Part shown: positions 42,987 to 51,431 of the stretch, one piece after another
How the letters are laid out: every line of letters starts with the position of its first letter
Position numbering within the stretch: position 1 is the first letter of the stretch
Assembly: GCF_035999195.1 (NCBI RefSeq)
Contig: NZ_DASYGY010000007.1
Span: 372,001-436,000, forward strand
From: Pseudoxanthomonas sp.
GTDB lineage: Bacteria > Pseudomonadota > Gammaproteobacteria > Xanthomonadales > Xanthomonadaceae
Direction of reading: 5' to 3'
Length of the DNA stretch: 64,000 nucleotides
The notes under the pieces: generated by a model
The model's input: the letters and a program-made list of their open reading frames with translations, nothing else
Databases searched by the model: none
What the model was told of the DNA's origin: nothing
Program-made: the position numbers and the translations under genes

Positions 42987-43759
42987 ACGCGCCACTCGCC
43001 AGCGCCGTCTACGAAGGCTGGGTACGCCATCGCCGGCATGCGCCGCGGCCGCATGCGTTCCGCTACCGCATGGCGCAGCTGTATCTCGACCTGGACGAAC
43101 TGGACCGGGTGTTCGACCGGCGCTGGCTGTGGTCGGTGGATCGCCGCAACCTGGCCGAATTCCGTCGCCGCGACTACTTGGCGCCGCACGACCGGCCGCT
43201 GGCGGAGGCGGTGCGCGACCGCGTCGAACGCCAGCTCGGCCATCGCCCACAGGGCCCGGTTCGCCTGCTGACGCACCTGCGCTACGGCGGCTACGTGTTC
43301 AATCCGGTGAGTTTCTACTATTGCTTCCGGCCGGACGGCACGACGCTGGAGGCAGTGCTGGCCGAGATCACCAACACGCCCTGGCGCGAGCGACACAGCT
43401 ACGTGCTGCCGGTCCGCGACGGCGTGCCGCACGGCGACGGCTGGGAATGGGGCTTCGACAAGGCGTTCCATGTGTCGCCGTTCCTGCCGATGGACTGCGC
43501 GTACCGCTGGCGCTTCGGCACCCCGGATGAGGCGCTGCGCGTGCACATGCGGGTGGACCGCGGCGGTGAGCGCGCGTTCGATGCCACGCTGACGCTGCTC
43601 AGGCGCCCCCTGGACGGGAGGTCGCTGGCGCGCGTGCTGTGGCGCTATCCGTTGATGACCGCGCAGGTGATCGGCGGCATCCATTGGCAGGCGCTGCGCC
43701 TCTGGCTGAAGCGGACGCCTGTCTACGACCACTCCCCCCTTGCCCCCGAGACCCCATGA
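42983..43759 (+). CDS. DUF1365 protein
   Basis: A 258-residue cytoplasmic protein. Hallmarks of the DUF1365 family are RHRRHAPRPHAFRYRMAQLYLDLDEL at the N terminus, LLTHLRYGGYVFNPVSFYYCF (about residues 93-113) and FDKAFHVSPFLPMDCAYRWRF. Function is not established, but members are nearly always linked to fatty-acid modification genes as here. The start is the GTG at 42983, which overlaps the flavoprotein's TGA (GTGA). The next gene overlaps its stop by ATGA, so translation is coupled on both sides. Confidence 0.9.
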   Translation: MNAPLASAVYEGWVRHRRHAPRPHAFRYRMAQLYLDLDELDRVFDRRWLWSVDRRNLAEFRRRDYLAPHDRPLAEAVRDRVERQLGHRPQGPVRLLTHLRYGGYVFNPVSFYYCFRPDGTTLEAVLAEITNTPWRERHSYVLPVRDGVPHGDGWEWGFDKAFHVSPFLPMDCAYRWRFGTPDEALRVHMRVDRGGERAFDATLTLLRRPLDGRSLARVLWRYPLMTAQVIGGIHWQALRLWLKRTPVYDHSPLAPETP

Positions 43760-45003
43760 ACCAGATCGTCGACGTTTCCGCAGCACCTTCCTATGGCGCC
43801 CTGGACCGGCTGCTGCGCTCGCGGTTGCTGGCGCACCTGGATGCGCTGGACCATGGCGTGCTGGTGGTGAGCGACGCGCTGGGCGAGCACCGCTTCGGCA
43901 AGTCCGGCGACGGCGCGCTGCCGGCCGTGCACCTGTGGATCGACGACCCGGCGTTCTACCGCGCGGTCGCCGCGCAGGGCAGCGTCGGCGCGGGCGAGGC
44001 GTACATCGAGGGGCTGTGGCGGTGCGACGATCTGGTCGGCCTGGTGCGGCTGCTGGTGCGCAACCGCGCCCTGCTCGACGGCATGGAAGGCGGACTCGCG
44101 CGACTGGGGGGCTGGGCGCTGCGCAGCTGGCACGCACTCCGCCGCAATACTCGGGAGGGCAGCCGGCGCAACATCGCGGCGCACTACGACCTGGGCAACG
44201 ATTTCTTCGGCCTGTTCCTGTCGCCGGACCTGATGTATTCGTCCGCCATGTTCGCTTCGCCGGACGACGACCTGGATACGGCGTCGTACCGCAAGCTCGA
44301 CGCCGTCTGCCGCAAGCTGGCGCTGCAGCCTGGCGACCGCGTGATCGAGATCGGCACCGGCTGGGGCGGCTTCGCGCTGCATGCGGCGCGCCACTACGGC
44401 GCGCATGTCACCACCACCACGATCTCGCGCGAACAGCATGCATTGGCCAGCCAGCGCGTGGCGGCCGCCGGCCTGCAGGACCGGATCACCCTGCTGCTGC
44501 AGGACTACCGCGACCTGCAGGGCACGTACGACAAGCTGGTGTCGATCGAGATGATCGAAGCGATCGGCGCGCAGTACCTGGACACGTTCTTCGGCAAGCT
44601 GGGCGCCCTGCTGCGTCCCGGCGGCCAGGCGCTGCTGCAGGCGATCACCATCGAGGACCACCGCTACGTGCAGGCGCGCGACTCGGTGGACTACATCAAG
44701 CGCTTCGTGTTCCCGGGCAGCTTCATTCCATCGCTGAGCGCCATGTACGCGGCCAAGACGCGCGCCAGCGACCTGCAGGTGCTGCACCAGGAGGACTTCG
44801 GCCTGTCGTACGCGTACACGCTGCGCGCGTGGCGGCGCCGCTTCATGACCCGCCTGCCGGAGGTGCGCGCGCAGGGCTTCGACGAGCGCTTCATCCGCCT
44901 GTGGGAGTTCTACCTGGCGTACTGCGAAGGCGGTTTCCTGGAACGCTCGATCGGCGTGTCGCACCTGTTGATGGCGCGGCCCGGCCACCCGGAGGCCGCA
45001 TGA
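43756..45003 (+). CDS. cfa: Cyclopropane-fatty-acyl-phospholipid synthase-like methyltransferase
   Basis: A 415-residue SAM-dependent methyltransferase. Family signatures are AAHYDLGNDFFGLFLSPDLMYSSAMF (about 141-166), the SAM-binding VIEIGTGWGGFALHA (196-210), SIEMIEAIG and FIKR-type FVFPGSFIPSLS near 327. It adds a methylene or methyl group to the double bond of membrane phospholipid acyl chains, using the substrate made by the desaturase. The N-terminal lipid-binding half is present, so the length is as usual. The ATG at 43756 overlaps the DUF1365 stop. A second, shorter member of the same superfamily lies two genes downstream. Confidence 0.9.
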   Translation: MNQIVDVSAAPSYGALDRLLRSRLLAHLDALDHGVLVVSDALGEHRFGKSGDGALPAVHLWIDDPAFYRAVAAQGSVGAGEAYIEGLWRCDDLVGLVRLLVRNRALLDGMEGGLARLGGWALRSWHALRRNTREGSRRNIAAHYDLGNDFFGLFLSPDLMYSSAMFASPDDDLDTASYRKLDAVCRKLALQPGDRVIEIGTGWGGFALHAARHYGAHVTTTTISREQHALASQRVAAAGLQDRITLLLQDYRDLQGTYDKLVSIEMIEAIGAQYLDTFFGKLGALLRPGGQALLQAITIEDHRYVQARDSVDYIKRFVFPGSFIPSLSAMYAAKTRASDLQVLHQEDFGLSYAYTLRAWRRRFMTRLPEVRAQGFDERFIRLWEFYLAYCEGGFLERSIGVSHLLMARPGHPEAA

Positions 45004-45797
45004 ACGCGCTGCATTCCCTCGGTCTGGTCGCGGTGCTGGCCGCCGCGGTGATGACGCTGGGCTGGTGGTGGCAGCGGCGACGCGAGAACGCCGGCATCGT
45101 CGATGTGCTGTGGTCGGCCTGCGTCGGCGGCAGCGCGGTGCTGCTGGCGGTACTGGGCGACGGCGCGTGGCAGGCGCGGGCGACGCTGGCCGTGCTCGGC
45201 GGCCTGTGGGGCGCGCGACTGGCGCTACACTTGTGGCACCGCGTGCGCAGCGAGCCGGAAGACGGCCGCTACCGCTACCTGCGCGAGCACTGGCACGGGC
45301 ACCAGGGCAAGTTCTTCCTGTTCTTCATGGCGCAGGCGCTGCTGGTGGTGCTGTTCGCCCTGCCCTTCGCGGCCGTCGCGCGCAGTCCGGTGGATACGGC
45401 GTGGCCATGGATCGTGCTGGCCGTGGCGATCTGGATCGGCAGCGTGGCCGGCGAAGCCATCGCCGACCGCCAGCTGGCGCGCTTCCGTGCCGATCCGGCC
45501 AACCGCGGCAAGACCTGCCGCGAGAGCCTGTGGCGCTATTCGCGGCACCCCAACTACTTCTTCGAGTGGCTGCACTGGTTCGCCTACATCGCGCTGGCCG
45601 TCGGCTCGCCCTGGGCGTGGCTGTCCTGGTGCGGGCCGGTGGTGATGTACGTGTTCCTGCGCTGGATCAGCGGCATCCCCTATACCGAGGCGCAGGCGCT
45701 GCGCACGCGCGGCGAGGAGTACCGCGAGTACCAGCGCACCACGCCGATGCTGTTCCCCTGGTTTCCCAAACCCGCCACCAAGGAGGCGACACGATGA
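45000..45797 (+). CDS. DUF1295 membrane protein (steroid-5-alpha-reductase-like)
   Basis: A 265-residue integral membrane protein with about six or seven helices. The DUF1295/steroid reductase-like C terminus is clear: GKTCRESLWRYSRHPNYFFEWLHWFAYIALA and GEEYREYQRTTPMLFPWFPK, with the RHPNYFFEW motif that binds reduced pyridine nucleotide or lipid in related isoprenylcysteine methyltransferases and reductases. It probably reduces or methylates a lipid. It is coupled on both sides: its ATG overlaps the cfa stop and its stop overlaps the next ATG (ATGA). Confidence 0.88.
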   Translation: MNALHSLGLVAVLAAAVMTLGWWWQRRRENAGIVDVLWSACVGGSAVLLAVLGDGAWQARATLAVLGGLWGARLALHLWHRVRSEPEDGRYRYLREHWHGHQGKFFLFFMAQALLVVLFALPFAAVARSPVDTAWPWIVLAVAIWIGSVAGEAIADRQLARFRADPANRGKTCRESLWRYSRHPNYFFEWLHWFAYIALAVGSPWAWLSWCGPVVMYVFLRWISGIPYTEAQALRTRGEEYREYQRTTPMLFPWFPKPATKEATR

Positions 45798-46876
45798 ACG
45801 CAATGGTGGACGAACTGGCGGCCGACCGCGCCGCTCCCGGCCTGCTCGGCCTGGCCGAACGCGGGCTGCTGCCCGACCCACTGATCCGCCACGGCATCCG
45901 CCAGCTGTGCGCACAACGCCTGCGCGACGAGCGCCAGGGCGGGCAGGAAGCGCAATCGGCGCTGCTGGCGCACCGGCTGCGTGCGTTGCGCCAGGGCGCG
46001 CTGGCGGTGCATACCGATGCCGCCAACCGGCAGCATTACGAATTGCCGGCGGACTTCTTCCGCCACTGCCTGGGCGCACGGCTGAAGTACAGCAGCTGCT
46101 ATTACCCGACCGGCGACGAGACGCTGGACCAGGCCGAAGAGGCGATGCTCGCGCTGTACGGCGAGCGCGCCGCGCTGGCCGACGGCCAGGACATCCTGGA
46201 ACTCGGCTGCGGCTGGGGCTCGCTGACGCTGTGGATGGCCGAGCGCTACCCGAACGCGCGCATCACCGGGGTGTCCAATTCGCACTCGCAGCGGCAGTTC
46301 ATCGAGGCGCGCTGTGCGGAACGGGGCCTGCGCAACGTCCGCATCATCACCTGCGACGTCAACCAGCTACAGCTCGAAGCGCAGGCCTTCGACCGTTGCG
46401 TCTCGGTCGAGATGTTCGAGCACGTCAGCAACCACGCCGCACTGATGCGCCGCATCCACGATGCGCTGCGACCGGGCGGCGCGCTGTTCGTGCACATCTT
46501 CGTCCACCGCGACCTGATGTATCCGTTCGAGACGCAGGGCGAGGACAACTGGATGGGCCGGCATTTCTTCACCGGCGGGATGATGCCGTCGGCCGACCTG
46601 CTGCTGTTCTTCCAGGAGCACCTGAAACTGCAGGAACGCTGGCTGCTCGACGGCACCCACTACCAGCGCACCGCCAACCACTGGCTGGCGCAGCACGACG
46701 CCCACCGGGATGCGGTGATGACCGTGCTGCGCGAGGCCTACGGCGATGCGGCGGCGCTGTGGAACCAGCGCTGGCGCATGTTCTGGATGGCCTGTGCCGA
46801 ACTGTTCGGCTACCGCGACGGCCAGGAATGGCTGGTGGCCCACTACCGTTTCCAGCGTCCGTCCCGGGAGCATTGA
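45794..46876 (+). CDS. Second Cfa-like SAM methyltransferase (UfaM-like candidate)
   Basis: A 360-residue methyltransferase of the cyclopropane synthase superfamily, distinct from the first. NRQHYELPADFFRHCLGARLKYSSCYY (78-104), the SAM site ILELGCGWGSLTLWMAERYP (134-153), SVEMFEHVSNH and WMGRHFFTGGMMPS are visible. It lacks the large N-terminal lipid domain of true Cfa. In Rhodobacter sphaeroides a related SAM enzyme of the RpoE regulon makes methylated unsaturated fatty acids on the way to furan fatty acids, so this is a candidate for that step; the match is by family and context, not by alignment. The lipocalin gene starts just after its stop. Confidence 0.87.
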   Translation: MNAMVDELAADRAAPGLLGLAERGLLPDPLIRHGIRQLCAQRLRDERQGGQEAQSALLAHRLRALRQGALAVHTDAANRQHYELPADFFRHCLGARLKYSSCYYPTGDETLDQAEEAMLALYGERAALADGQDILELGCGWGSLTLWMAERYPNARITGVSNSHSQRQFIEARCAERGLRNVRIITCDVNQLQLEAQAFDRCVSVEMFEHVSNHAALMRRIHDALRPGGALFVHIFVHRDLMYPFETQGEDNWMGRHFFTGGMMPSADLLLFFQEHLKLQERWLLDGTHYQRTANHWLAQHDAHRDAVMTVLREAYGDAAALWNQRWRMFWMACAELFGYRDGQEWLVAHYRFQRPSREH

Positions 46877-46877
46877 C

Positions 46878-47402
46878 ATGCGGACCCTGCCCTTCGTGTT
46901 GCTCGCGCTGGCCGTGGTCGCCACGTCCGCCTGCCGCTCCAACGTCAAGCCCTCCATCCCCACCGCCGCGCCGGTGGACGTGGACCGCTTCATGGGCGAC
47001 TGGTACGTCATCGCCCACATCCCGTCGTTTCCGGAGCGCGAGGCCTACAAGGCGGTGGAGTCCTATGAGAGGTTGCCGGATGGGCGCATCCAGACCACCT
47101 TCCGCTTCCGCAAGGGCGCGCTGGACGGCCCGGAGAAAACCATGCACCCGATCGGCACCGTCAAGTCCGACGGTGGTGGCGCCGTGTGGGACATGCAGTT
47201 CGTCTGGCCGATCCAGGCCGAGTACGTGATCGCCTGGGTCGATGCCGACTACCAGCAGACCATCGTCGGCCGCAGCAAGCGCGACTACGTGTGGCTTATG
47301 GCGCGCACGCCGCAGATCCCGGAAGCCGACTACCAGGCCCGGGTGAAACAGATAGAAGCGTTGGGCTACGACGTGTCGAAGCTACGCCGCGTGCCGCAGT
47401 AA
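46878..47402 (+). CDS. blc: Outer-membrane lipocalin lipoprotein, Blc-like
   Basis: A 174-residue lipocalin. A lipoprotein signal (PFVLLALAVVATSAC, lipobox cysteine near residue 18) is followed by the GxW lipocalin motif in VDRFMGDWYVIAHIPSFPEREAYKAVESYERLPDGRIQTTFRF. The later YVIAWVDADYQQTIVGRSKRDYVWLMARTPQIPE is typical of bacterial Blc. Family members bind lysophospholipids and fatty acids at the outer membrane under envelope stress. The ATG at 46878 is 1 bp after the stop of the second methyltransferase, so it ends the lipid operon and may shuttle or scavenge its products. Confidence 0.9.
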   Translation: MRTLPFVLLALAVVATSACRSNVKPSIPTAAPVDVDRFMGDWYVIAHIPSFPEREAYKAVESYERLPDGRIQTTFRFRKGALDGPEKTMHPIGTVKSDGGGAVWDMQFVWPIQAEYVIAWVDADYQQTIVGRSKRDYVWLMARTPQIPEADYQARVKQIEALGYDVSKLRRVPQ

Positions 47403-47531
47403 TTCCCGGCAGAACCATGTAATTCGGCTTACGGCCCCACACGTCAGCACACGCTTCCTCCGCACGAGCGCAGGCGCTAAGGTGCCGGTGTCGCTGCGTC
47501 CGGTGTTCTGCCGGCAGTCGCTCAAGTCGTG

Positions 47532-47558
47532 TCTCCCGCAGCCGATGCGGTAGGGAGA
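47532..47558 (+). other. Leader hairpin before the EAL gene
   Basis: TCTCCC and GGGAGA close a loop that contains the inner pair GCA / TGC. It lies about 50 bp before the EAL-PAS gene. I compared it with the conserved bases of the c-di-GMP (GEMM) riboswitch and do not see them, so the function is open. Confidence 0.3.
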
Positions 47559-47606
47559 GAGACCCCGACGACGCAGGAGGTCTGCAAGGCTGCACAGGGG
47601 AGCTGC

Positions 47607-49196
47607 ATGGCGAGGCCACCGTTCCACACTGCCGACGCGCTGCGCCAGCGGATCGCGGACGCGGTGTGCCACGAAAGGATCTTCCCTGCCTACCAGCCGA
47701 TCGTCTGCCTGCGGACCGGCGCCATCCACGGCCTGGAAGTGTTGGCGCGCTGGCACGATCCCGAGTTCGGCGACGTGCCGCCGAAGGACTTCATTCCCCT
47801 CGCGCTGCAGGCGTCGCTGCTGCCGTTGCTGACCCTGAACCTGGTGCGCCGCGCCTGCCGCGAGGCGAGCGCGTGGCCCGGCCGCTTCTGCCTGGCGTTC
47901 AACGTGCCGCCTTCGCTGCTGCAGGACGCGCCTGCGGTGCGCCTGCTGCTGGAGGCGATGTCCGAGTCGTCGTTCTCGCTGGACCGCATCTGCATCGAAA
48001 TGACCGAGGACGAACTGGTCCAGGACGAGCCCGCCACCGAGCGGGCCTTCGGCTACGTGAAATCCCATGGCATCCGCGTGGCGCTGGACGATTTCGGCAC
48101 GGGATTCTCCAGCATGGTGCGGCTCAGCCGGTTCGGCTTCGACGAACTGAAGATCGATGGCAGCCTGATCCAGCGCCTGTCGAGCGACCGCGAAAGCCGC
48201 AAGGTGGTCTCGGCCATCATCGGCCTGGGCCACAGCCTGCACGTGCCGGTCGTGGCCGAAGGGGTCGAGACCGAGGCGCAGGCAGAGGTATTGCGCGAAC
48301 TTGGCTGCGATTTCGCGCAGGGCTGGCTGACCGGCAGGCCGATGCCGGGCGATGCCGTGGCGCACCTGCTGGCCAATGCGTCCGTGCACGCGGCGTCGCC
48401 CGCATCGCTGCCGCTCTCGCCGTACCTGCGGCAGCACCAGTTGTCCTCGCTCTATACCAATGCCCCCGTCGGCCTGGCCTTCCTGGACCTGGACCTGCGC
48501 TACGCGGCGGCGAACACGCAGTTCGCGCACATGGTGGGCCGGCCCCTGCACGAGATCGTGGATGCGCGTGTCGAGCAGGTCTATACCCCGGACATCGCGG
48601 CGTGGGTCGTGCAGGCATCGCGGCGGATCCTGGACCGGGGCGACATCTCCCGCATCGAGTTCCGCTTTCCGGGCCGGGAGGAAACCTTCCTGGTGGTCGG
48701 TACCCGCGTGACCGACGAGACGTCGCAGCCGATCGGCGTCTCCGTGGTCACCATCGACATCTCCGACCGCAAGCGCATGGAGGAAGCACTGCGCGCCCGC
48801 GAAGCGATCTACCGCGGCGCGGTGGAACTCGGACCCAACGTGGCGTGGGTGAGCGATGAGGACGGCACGCTCGACTACATCAGCCCGGCGCCGCAGGAGC
48901 CGGACGGCTGTCCGATGGAGGCGCGGCTGGCGCTCTGGTATGCGCGCATGGATGCCGACGACCGCGTGCGCGTACGCGCCGAGTGGCTGGCCGCCGTGAA
49001 TGTCCGCGACACGTTCGAGACGCGTTTCCGCCTGCGCTGGTTCGACGACCGCTGGCGCTGGGTGTCCAGCCGCGCGATCCGCCGAACGATGCCGGACGGC
49101 ACCAGCGGCTGGTTCGGCGTGTTCACCGACATCTCGCGGCAGGTGGAACTGGAAGAACAGTTGGCCCGGCTTACCACCGGTGCGGGTCCGCCCTGA
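47607..49196 (+). CDS. EAL-PAS-PAS phosphodiesterase
   Basis: A 529-residue cytoplasmic protein with an unusual order. The EAL domain is N-terminal (about residues 8-250) and two PAS domains follow (about 280-410 and 415-525). The EAL signature reads EVL in LEVLARWHDPEFGDVPP, while NVPPSLL, EMTEDELV, DDFGTGFSS, KIDGSLI and AEGVETEAQ are kept, so phosphodiesterase activity is likely. The PAS domains carry no visible haem or flavin residues that I can name. AGGGGAG lies five bases before the ATG at 47607. The 204-bp gap before it holds only a hairpin. It has no link to the lipid operon other than position. Confidence 0.85.
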   Translation: MARPPFHTADALRQRIADAVCHERIFPAYQPIVCLRTGAIHGLEVLARWHDPEFGDVPPKDFIPLALQASLLPLLTLNLVRRACREASAWPGRFCLAFNVPPSLLQDAPAVRLLLEAMSESSFSLDRICIEMTEDELVQDEPATERAFGYVKSHGIRVALDDFGTGFSSMVRLSRFGFDELKIDGSLIQRLSSDRESRKVVSAIIGLGHSLHVPVVAEGVETEAQAEVLRELGCDFAQGWLTGRPMPGDAVAHLLANASVHAASPASLPLSPYLRQHQLSSLYTNAPVGLAFLDLDLRYAAANTQFAHMVGRPLHEIVDARVEQVYTPDIAAWVVQASRRILDRGDISRIEFRFPGREETFLVVGTRVTDETSQPIGVSVVTIDISDRKRMEEALRAREAIYRGAVELGPNVAWVSDEDGTLDYISPAPQEPDGCPMEARLALWYARMDADDRVRVRAEWLAAVNVRDTFETRFRLRWFDDRWRWVSSRAIRRTMPDGTSGWFGVFTDISRQVELEEQLARLTTGAGPP

Positions 49197-49269
49197 GCGA
49201 AGGCAGGCCCGCTGAACTCCCGGGTTCGCCACGCTCGCCCGGGTTTCACTGGCGTTTCCGCCGGAGGGA

Positions 49270-49386
49270 TCAGGTCGGCGCGAAACCGCGCGTGGCCTTC
49301 TTCTCACCCTTCTCCGCCCGCTTTTCCTTCAGGGTCTTCGCGGGTTTCTTCTTCGTCTCTTTCTTCTTGTCCAGGCCCTTGGCCAT
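49270..49386 (-). CDS. 38-residue lysine-rich small protein
   Basis: A short gene with ATG at 49386, an AGGGAG ribosome site about nine bases upstream and TGA at 49270. The product is 38 residues with 15 lysines and few hydrophobic residues: it opens MAKGLDKKKETKKKPAKTLK, and the remainder is similar until the last eight residues. It should be disordered and bind nucleic acid or ribosomes, like other small basic proteins of gammaproteobacteria, but I cannot name it. The clear ribosome site and charge pattern make it more than a chance frame. It stands alone between the EAL and LysR genes. The rest of 49197-49482 shows no other gene. Confidence 0.65.
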   Translation of the reverse strand: MAKGLDKKKETKKKPAKTLKEKRAEKGEKKATRGFAPT

Positions 49387-49482
49387 CACATGCACTCCCT
49401 TGGTCGTCGCGACCGCGGGCAGCATGACACATTCCGGCTCGTCGCCCGCCGCAAACTCCCCCAGGCTGTGGGTCGGTGCCTC

Positions 49483-50376
49483 TCAGGTGCCGGGCTTCAC
49501 GATGCGCGGTACCTGCTCGAAACATTCGATCAGCAGTTCCGTCAGTACACGCACTTTCCTCGCCAGATGCTGGCCCGGTGGGCGCACCACATAGATGCCT
49601 GCCGCCGCAGGCGCATGGCGCGTCAGGACCGGCACGAGCGCGCCCGATGCGACGTGCTCGTGGATCAGGCCATCCGGCAGCATCGCGATGCCCAAGCCCG
49701 CCAGCGCCGCCGCCACCAGTGCGGTGCCGTTGTCGGCCTTGAACCGGCCGCGCGGATGCACGCTGACGACCTGCTCGCCGTCCATCAGCCGCCAGGATTC
49801 CGTCCCCTGCATGACCGCCTCGTGCGCCAGCAGGTCCGGGAGCGTTTCCGGGGCGCCGTGTGCCTCGATGTAGTCGGGGCTGGCGACGAGGGCGCCATGG
49901 ATCGGTCCCACCCGCCGCGCCAGCAGGCTGGAGTCCTGCAGATAGCCAAGCCGGATCGCGCAATCGAAGCCTTCCGCGATCAGGTCGACGAAGCGATCGC
50001 TGTAGACCGTGTGGATATGCAATTGAGGATGGCGCTTGGCCATCTGCGCGAGCACCGGTGCGAAATGCGTCGGACCGAAGGACAGCGGCACGGAGATCCG
50101 CAGCCGGCCGCGCAGGTCGTCGGTGGGCAGGATCGCCTCCCTGGCCAGATCGATCTCGGCACAGGCGCGGGCGGCATGGTCGCGCAACGTAGCGCCGGCC
50201 TCGGTCAGCGTCGCACCGCGGGTGTTGCGCGCCAGCAGCTGGACGCCGAGTTCCGCCTCCAGCCGACCCAGTCGCCGACTGACGATCGACTTGGAGACGC
50301 CCAGCCTGCGCGCCGCAGGCGAAACCCCGCCGGCATCGGCGACCTCCACGAATGTCCGCAACTCGTCGATATCCAC
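49483..50376 (-). CDS. LysR-family transcriptional regulator
   Basis: A 297-residue regulator with the helix-turn-helix DIDELRTFVEVADAGGVSPAARRLGVSKSIVSRRLGRLEAELGVQLLAR at its N terminus and an effector domain of the CrgA/AaeR-like type (RGRLRISVPLSFGPTHFAPVLAQM...FDCAIRLGYLQDSSLLARRVGP). It is divergent from an isochorismatase-like hydrolase across 190 bp, so it probably controls it. I chose the GTG at 50376, since upstream in-frame sequence has no LysR character. The shared gap carries direct repeats that may be its binding sites. The inducer is unknown; phenolic or small acids are common for this branch. Confidence 0.85.
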   Translation of the reverse strand: MDIDELRTFVEVADAGGVSPAARRLGVSKSIVSRRLGRLEAELGVQLLARNTRGATLTEAGATLRDHAARACAEIDLAREAILPTDDLRGRLRISVPLSFGPTHFAPVLAQMAKRHPQLHIHTVYSDRFVDLIAEGFDCAIRLGYLQDSSLLARRVGPIHGALVASPDYIEAHGAPETLPDLLAHEAVMQGTESWRLMDGEQVVSVHPRGRFKADNGTALVAAALAGLGIAMLPDGLIHEHVASGALVPVLTRHAPAAAGIYVVRPPGQHLARKVRVLTELLIECFEQVPRIVKPGT

Positions 50377-50401
50377 GATGGCGTTCCCGTTTGCGCGACG
50401 T

Positions 50402-50460
50402 AGCGTGACACAGAGCGGATGAAGCCTGCGTTCCCCGTTCCGCGACACAGCGTGGCACAG
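50402..50460. promoter_or_regulatory. Direct repeats in the LysR-hydrolase control region
   Basis: AGCGTGACACAG (50402-50413) recurs as AGCGTGGCACAG (50449-50460), 11 of 12 identical and 47 bp apart, with a partial third copy GCGACACAG ending at 50450. They lie in the gap between the LysR gene and the hydrolase. They could be operator half-sites; no experimental support exists. Confidence 0.35.
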
Positions 50461-50566
50461 CCCGGCGCTACCGCCGTCTTCCATCGGATGACAAGGTGGC
50501 CTTGCCGAGATGCACCGCCCGGTGTGCCCGTGTTCAAGCCCTCCCCTCCCCGCAAAGGAAACATCG

Positions 50567-51220
50567 ATGACCTTCCGTAACGGCCTGGCGTCCCTGCTTC
50601 GCCCCGAAGACTCCGTACTCGTCCTGATCGACCACCAGCCCTACCAGCTGACCAACCTCAACAGCCACGACCCGCAGGCGGTGGTCAACGCGGCGACGGC
50701 ATTGGCGAAACTGGGCAAGGCCTTCGAGGTGCCGACCATCCTGACCAGCGTGATCGCCGAGCGTGGCGGGCTGATCTTCCCGCAGATCACCGATGTGTTC
50801 CCGGACCAGGAGGTGATTGACCGGACTCTCATCAACACCTGGGAAGACCCGAAGGTGGTGGACGTCGTGAAGGCGACCGGACGCAAGCAGCTGATCATCG
50901 CCGGCCTGTGGACGGAGGTGTGCGTGGCGATGCCGACGATCCAGGCACTGGGCGAAGGCTGGGACGTCACCGTGATCACCGACGCCTGCGGCGCAGTCTC
51001 GGTCGAAGCGCATCAGGTCGCGATCCAGCGCATGATCGCGGCAGGCGCCAACATGATGACGTGGATGGCGCTGGGCGCCGAATGGCAGCGCGACTGGGCA
51101 CGCACCGCGCACGCGGGGCAGCTGACGGAGATCCTGAAGCAGCACGCCGCCGGCAGCGGCATCGCCTATCTGTGGGAGCAGCAACTGCTCAACACGCCGG
51201 TGCCTGCCAGCGTAGGCTGA
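50567..51220 (+). CDS. Isochorismatase-family cysteine hydrolase
   Basis: A 217-residue cysteine hydrolase of the isochorismatase/YcaC type. The aspartate of VLIDHQPYQL (near residue 24), a lysine in the TGRKQLIIAGLWTEVCVAMPTIQAL segment and the cysteine of WTEVCVAMP (near 119) form the likely triad. Members hydrolyse amides or enol ethers; the exact substrate is unknown, and YcaC-like proteins form octamers. The ATG at 50567 follows a GGAAAC stretch. It is divergent from a LysR gene, which suggests induction by a substrate. It is a single-gene unit, followed by REP-B elements. Confidence 0.88.
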   Translation: MTFRNGLASLLRPEDSVLVLIDHQPYQLTNLNSHDPQAVVNAATALAKLGKAFEVPTILTSVIAERGGLIFPQITDVFPDQEVIDRTLINTWEDPKVVDVVKATGRKQLIIAGLWTEVCVAMPTIQALGEGWDVTVITDACGAVSVEAHQVAIQRMIAAGANMMTWMALGAEWQRDWARTAHAGQLTEILKQHAAGSGIAYLWEQQLLNTPVPASVG

Positions 51221-51280
51221 GCCGACGCAGAGAAACCGCGTGGTCGCGAAACCCGGCGGCGCGGCCGCATTGCCCCACCC

Positions 51281-51388
51281 GTAGCCCGGGTAGAGCCAAC
51301 GGCGAAACCCGGGGGTGCGCGATCACCCGGCCACCGTGGTGCTTCGACGTTAGGAGCCCCGGTTTTCGCTTCGCTCTAACCGGGCTAC
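51281..51388. repeat. REP-B pair left of the RAYT
   Basis: A plus copy at 51281-51314 starts GTAGCCCGGGTAGAGC and ends in ACCCGGGG; an inverted copy at 51357-51388 ends in CCGGGCTAC. The GTAG head is the same as in REP-A but the palindrome is different (CCCGGGT...ACCCGGG around a GGCGAA core). The spacer is 42 bp. Confidence 0.85.
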
Positions 51389-51431
51389 GACGGCGATATC
51401 TTTCCGCGCATCACGCCCGACCACGACCGTT

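Noticed and set aside
47403..47606. c-di-GMP (GEMM) riboswitch before the EAL gene
   Set aside because: The position is suggestive, but the conserved GEMM core and tetraloop/receptor bases are not present; only a simple hairpin is seen.
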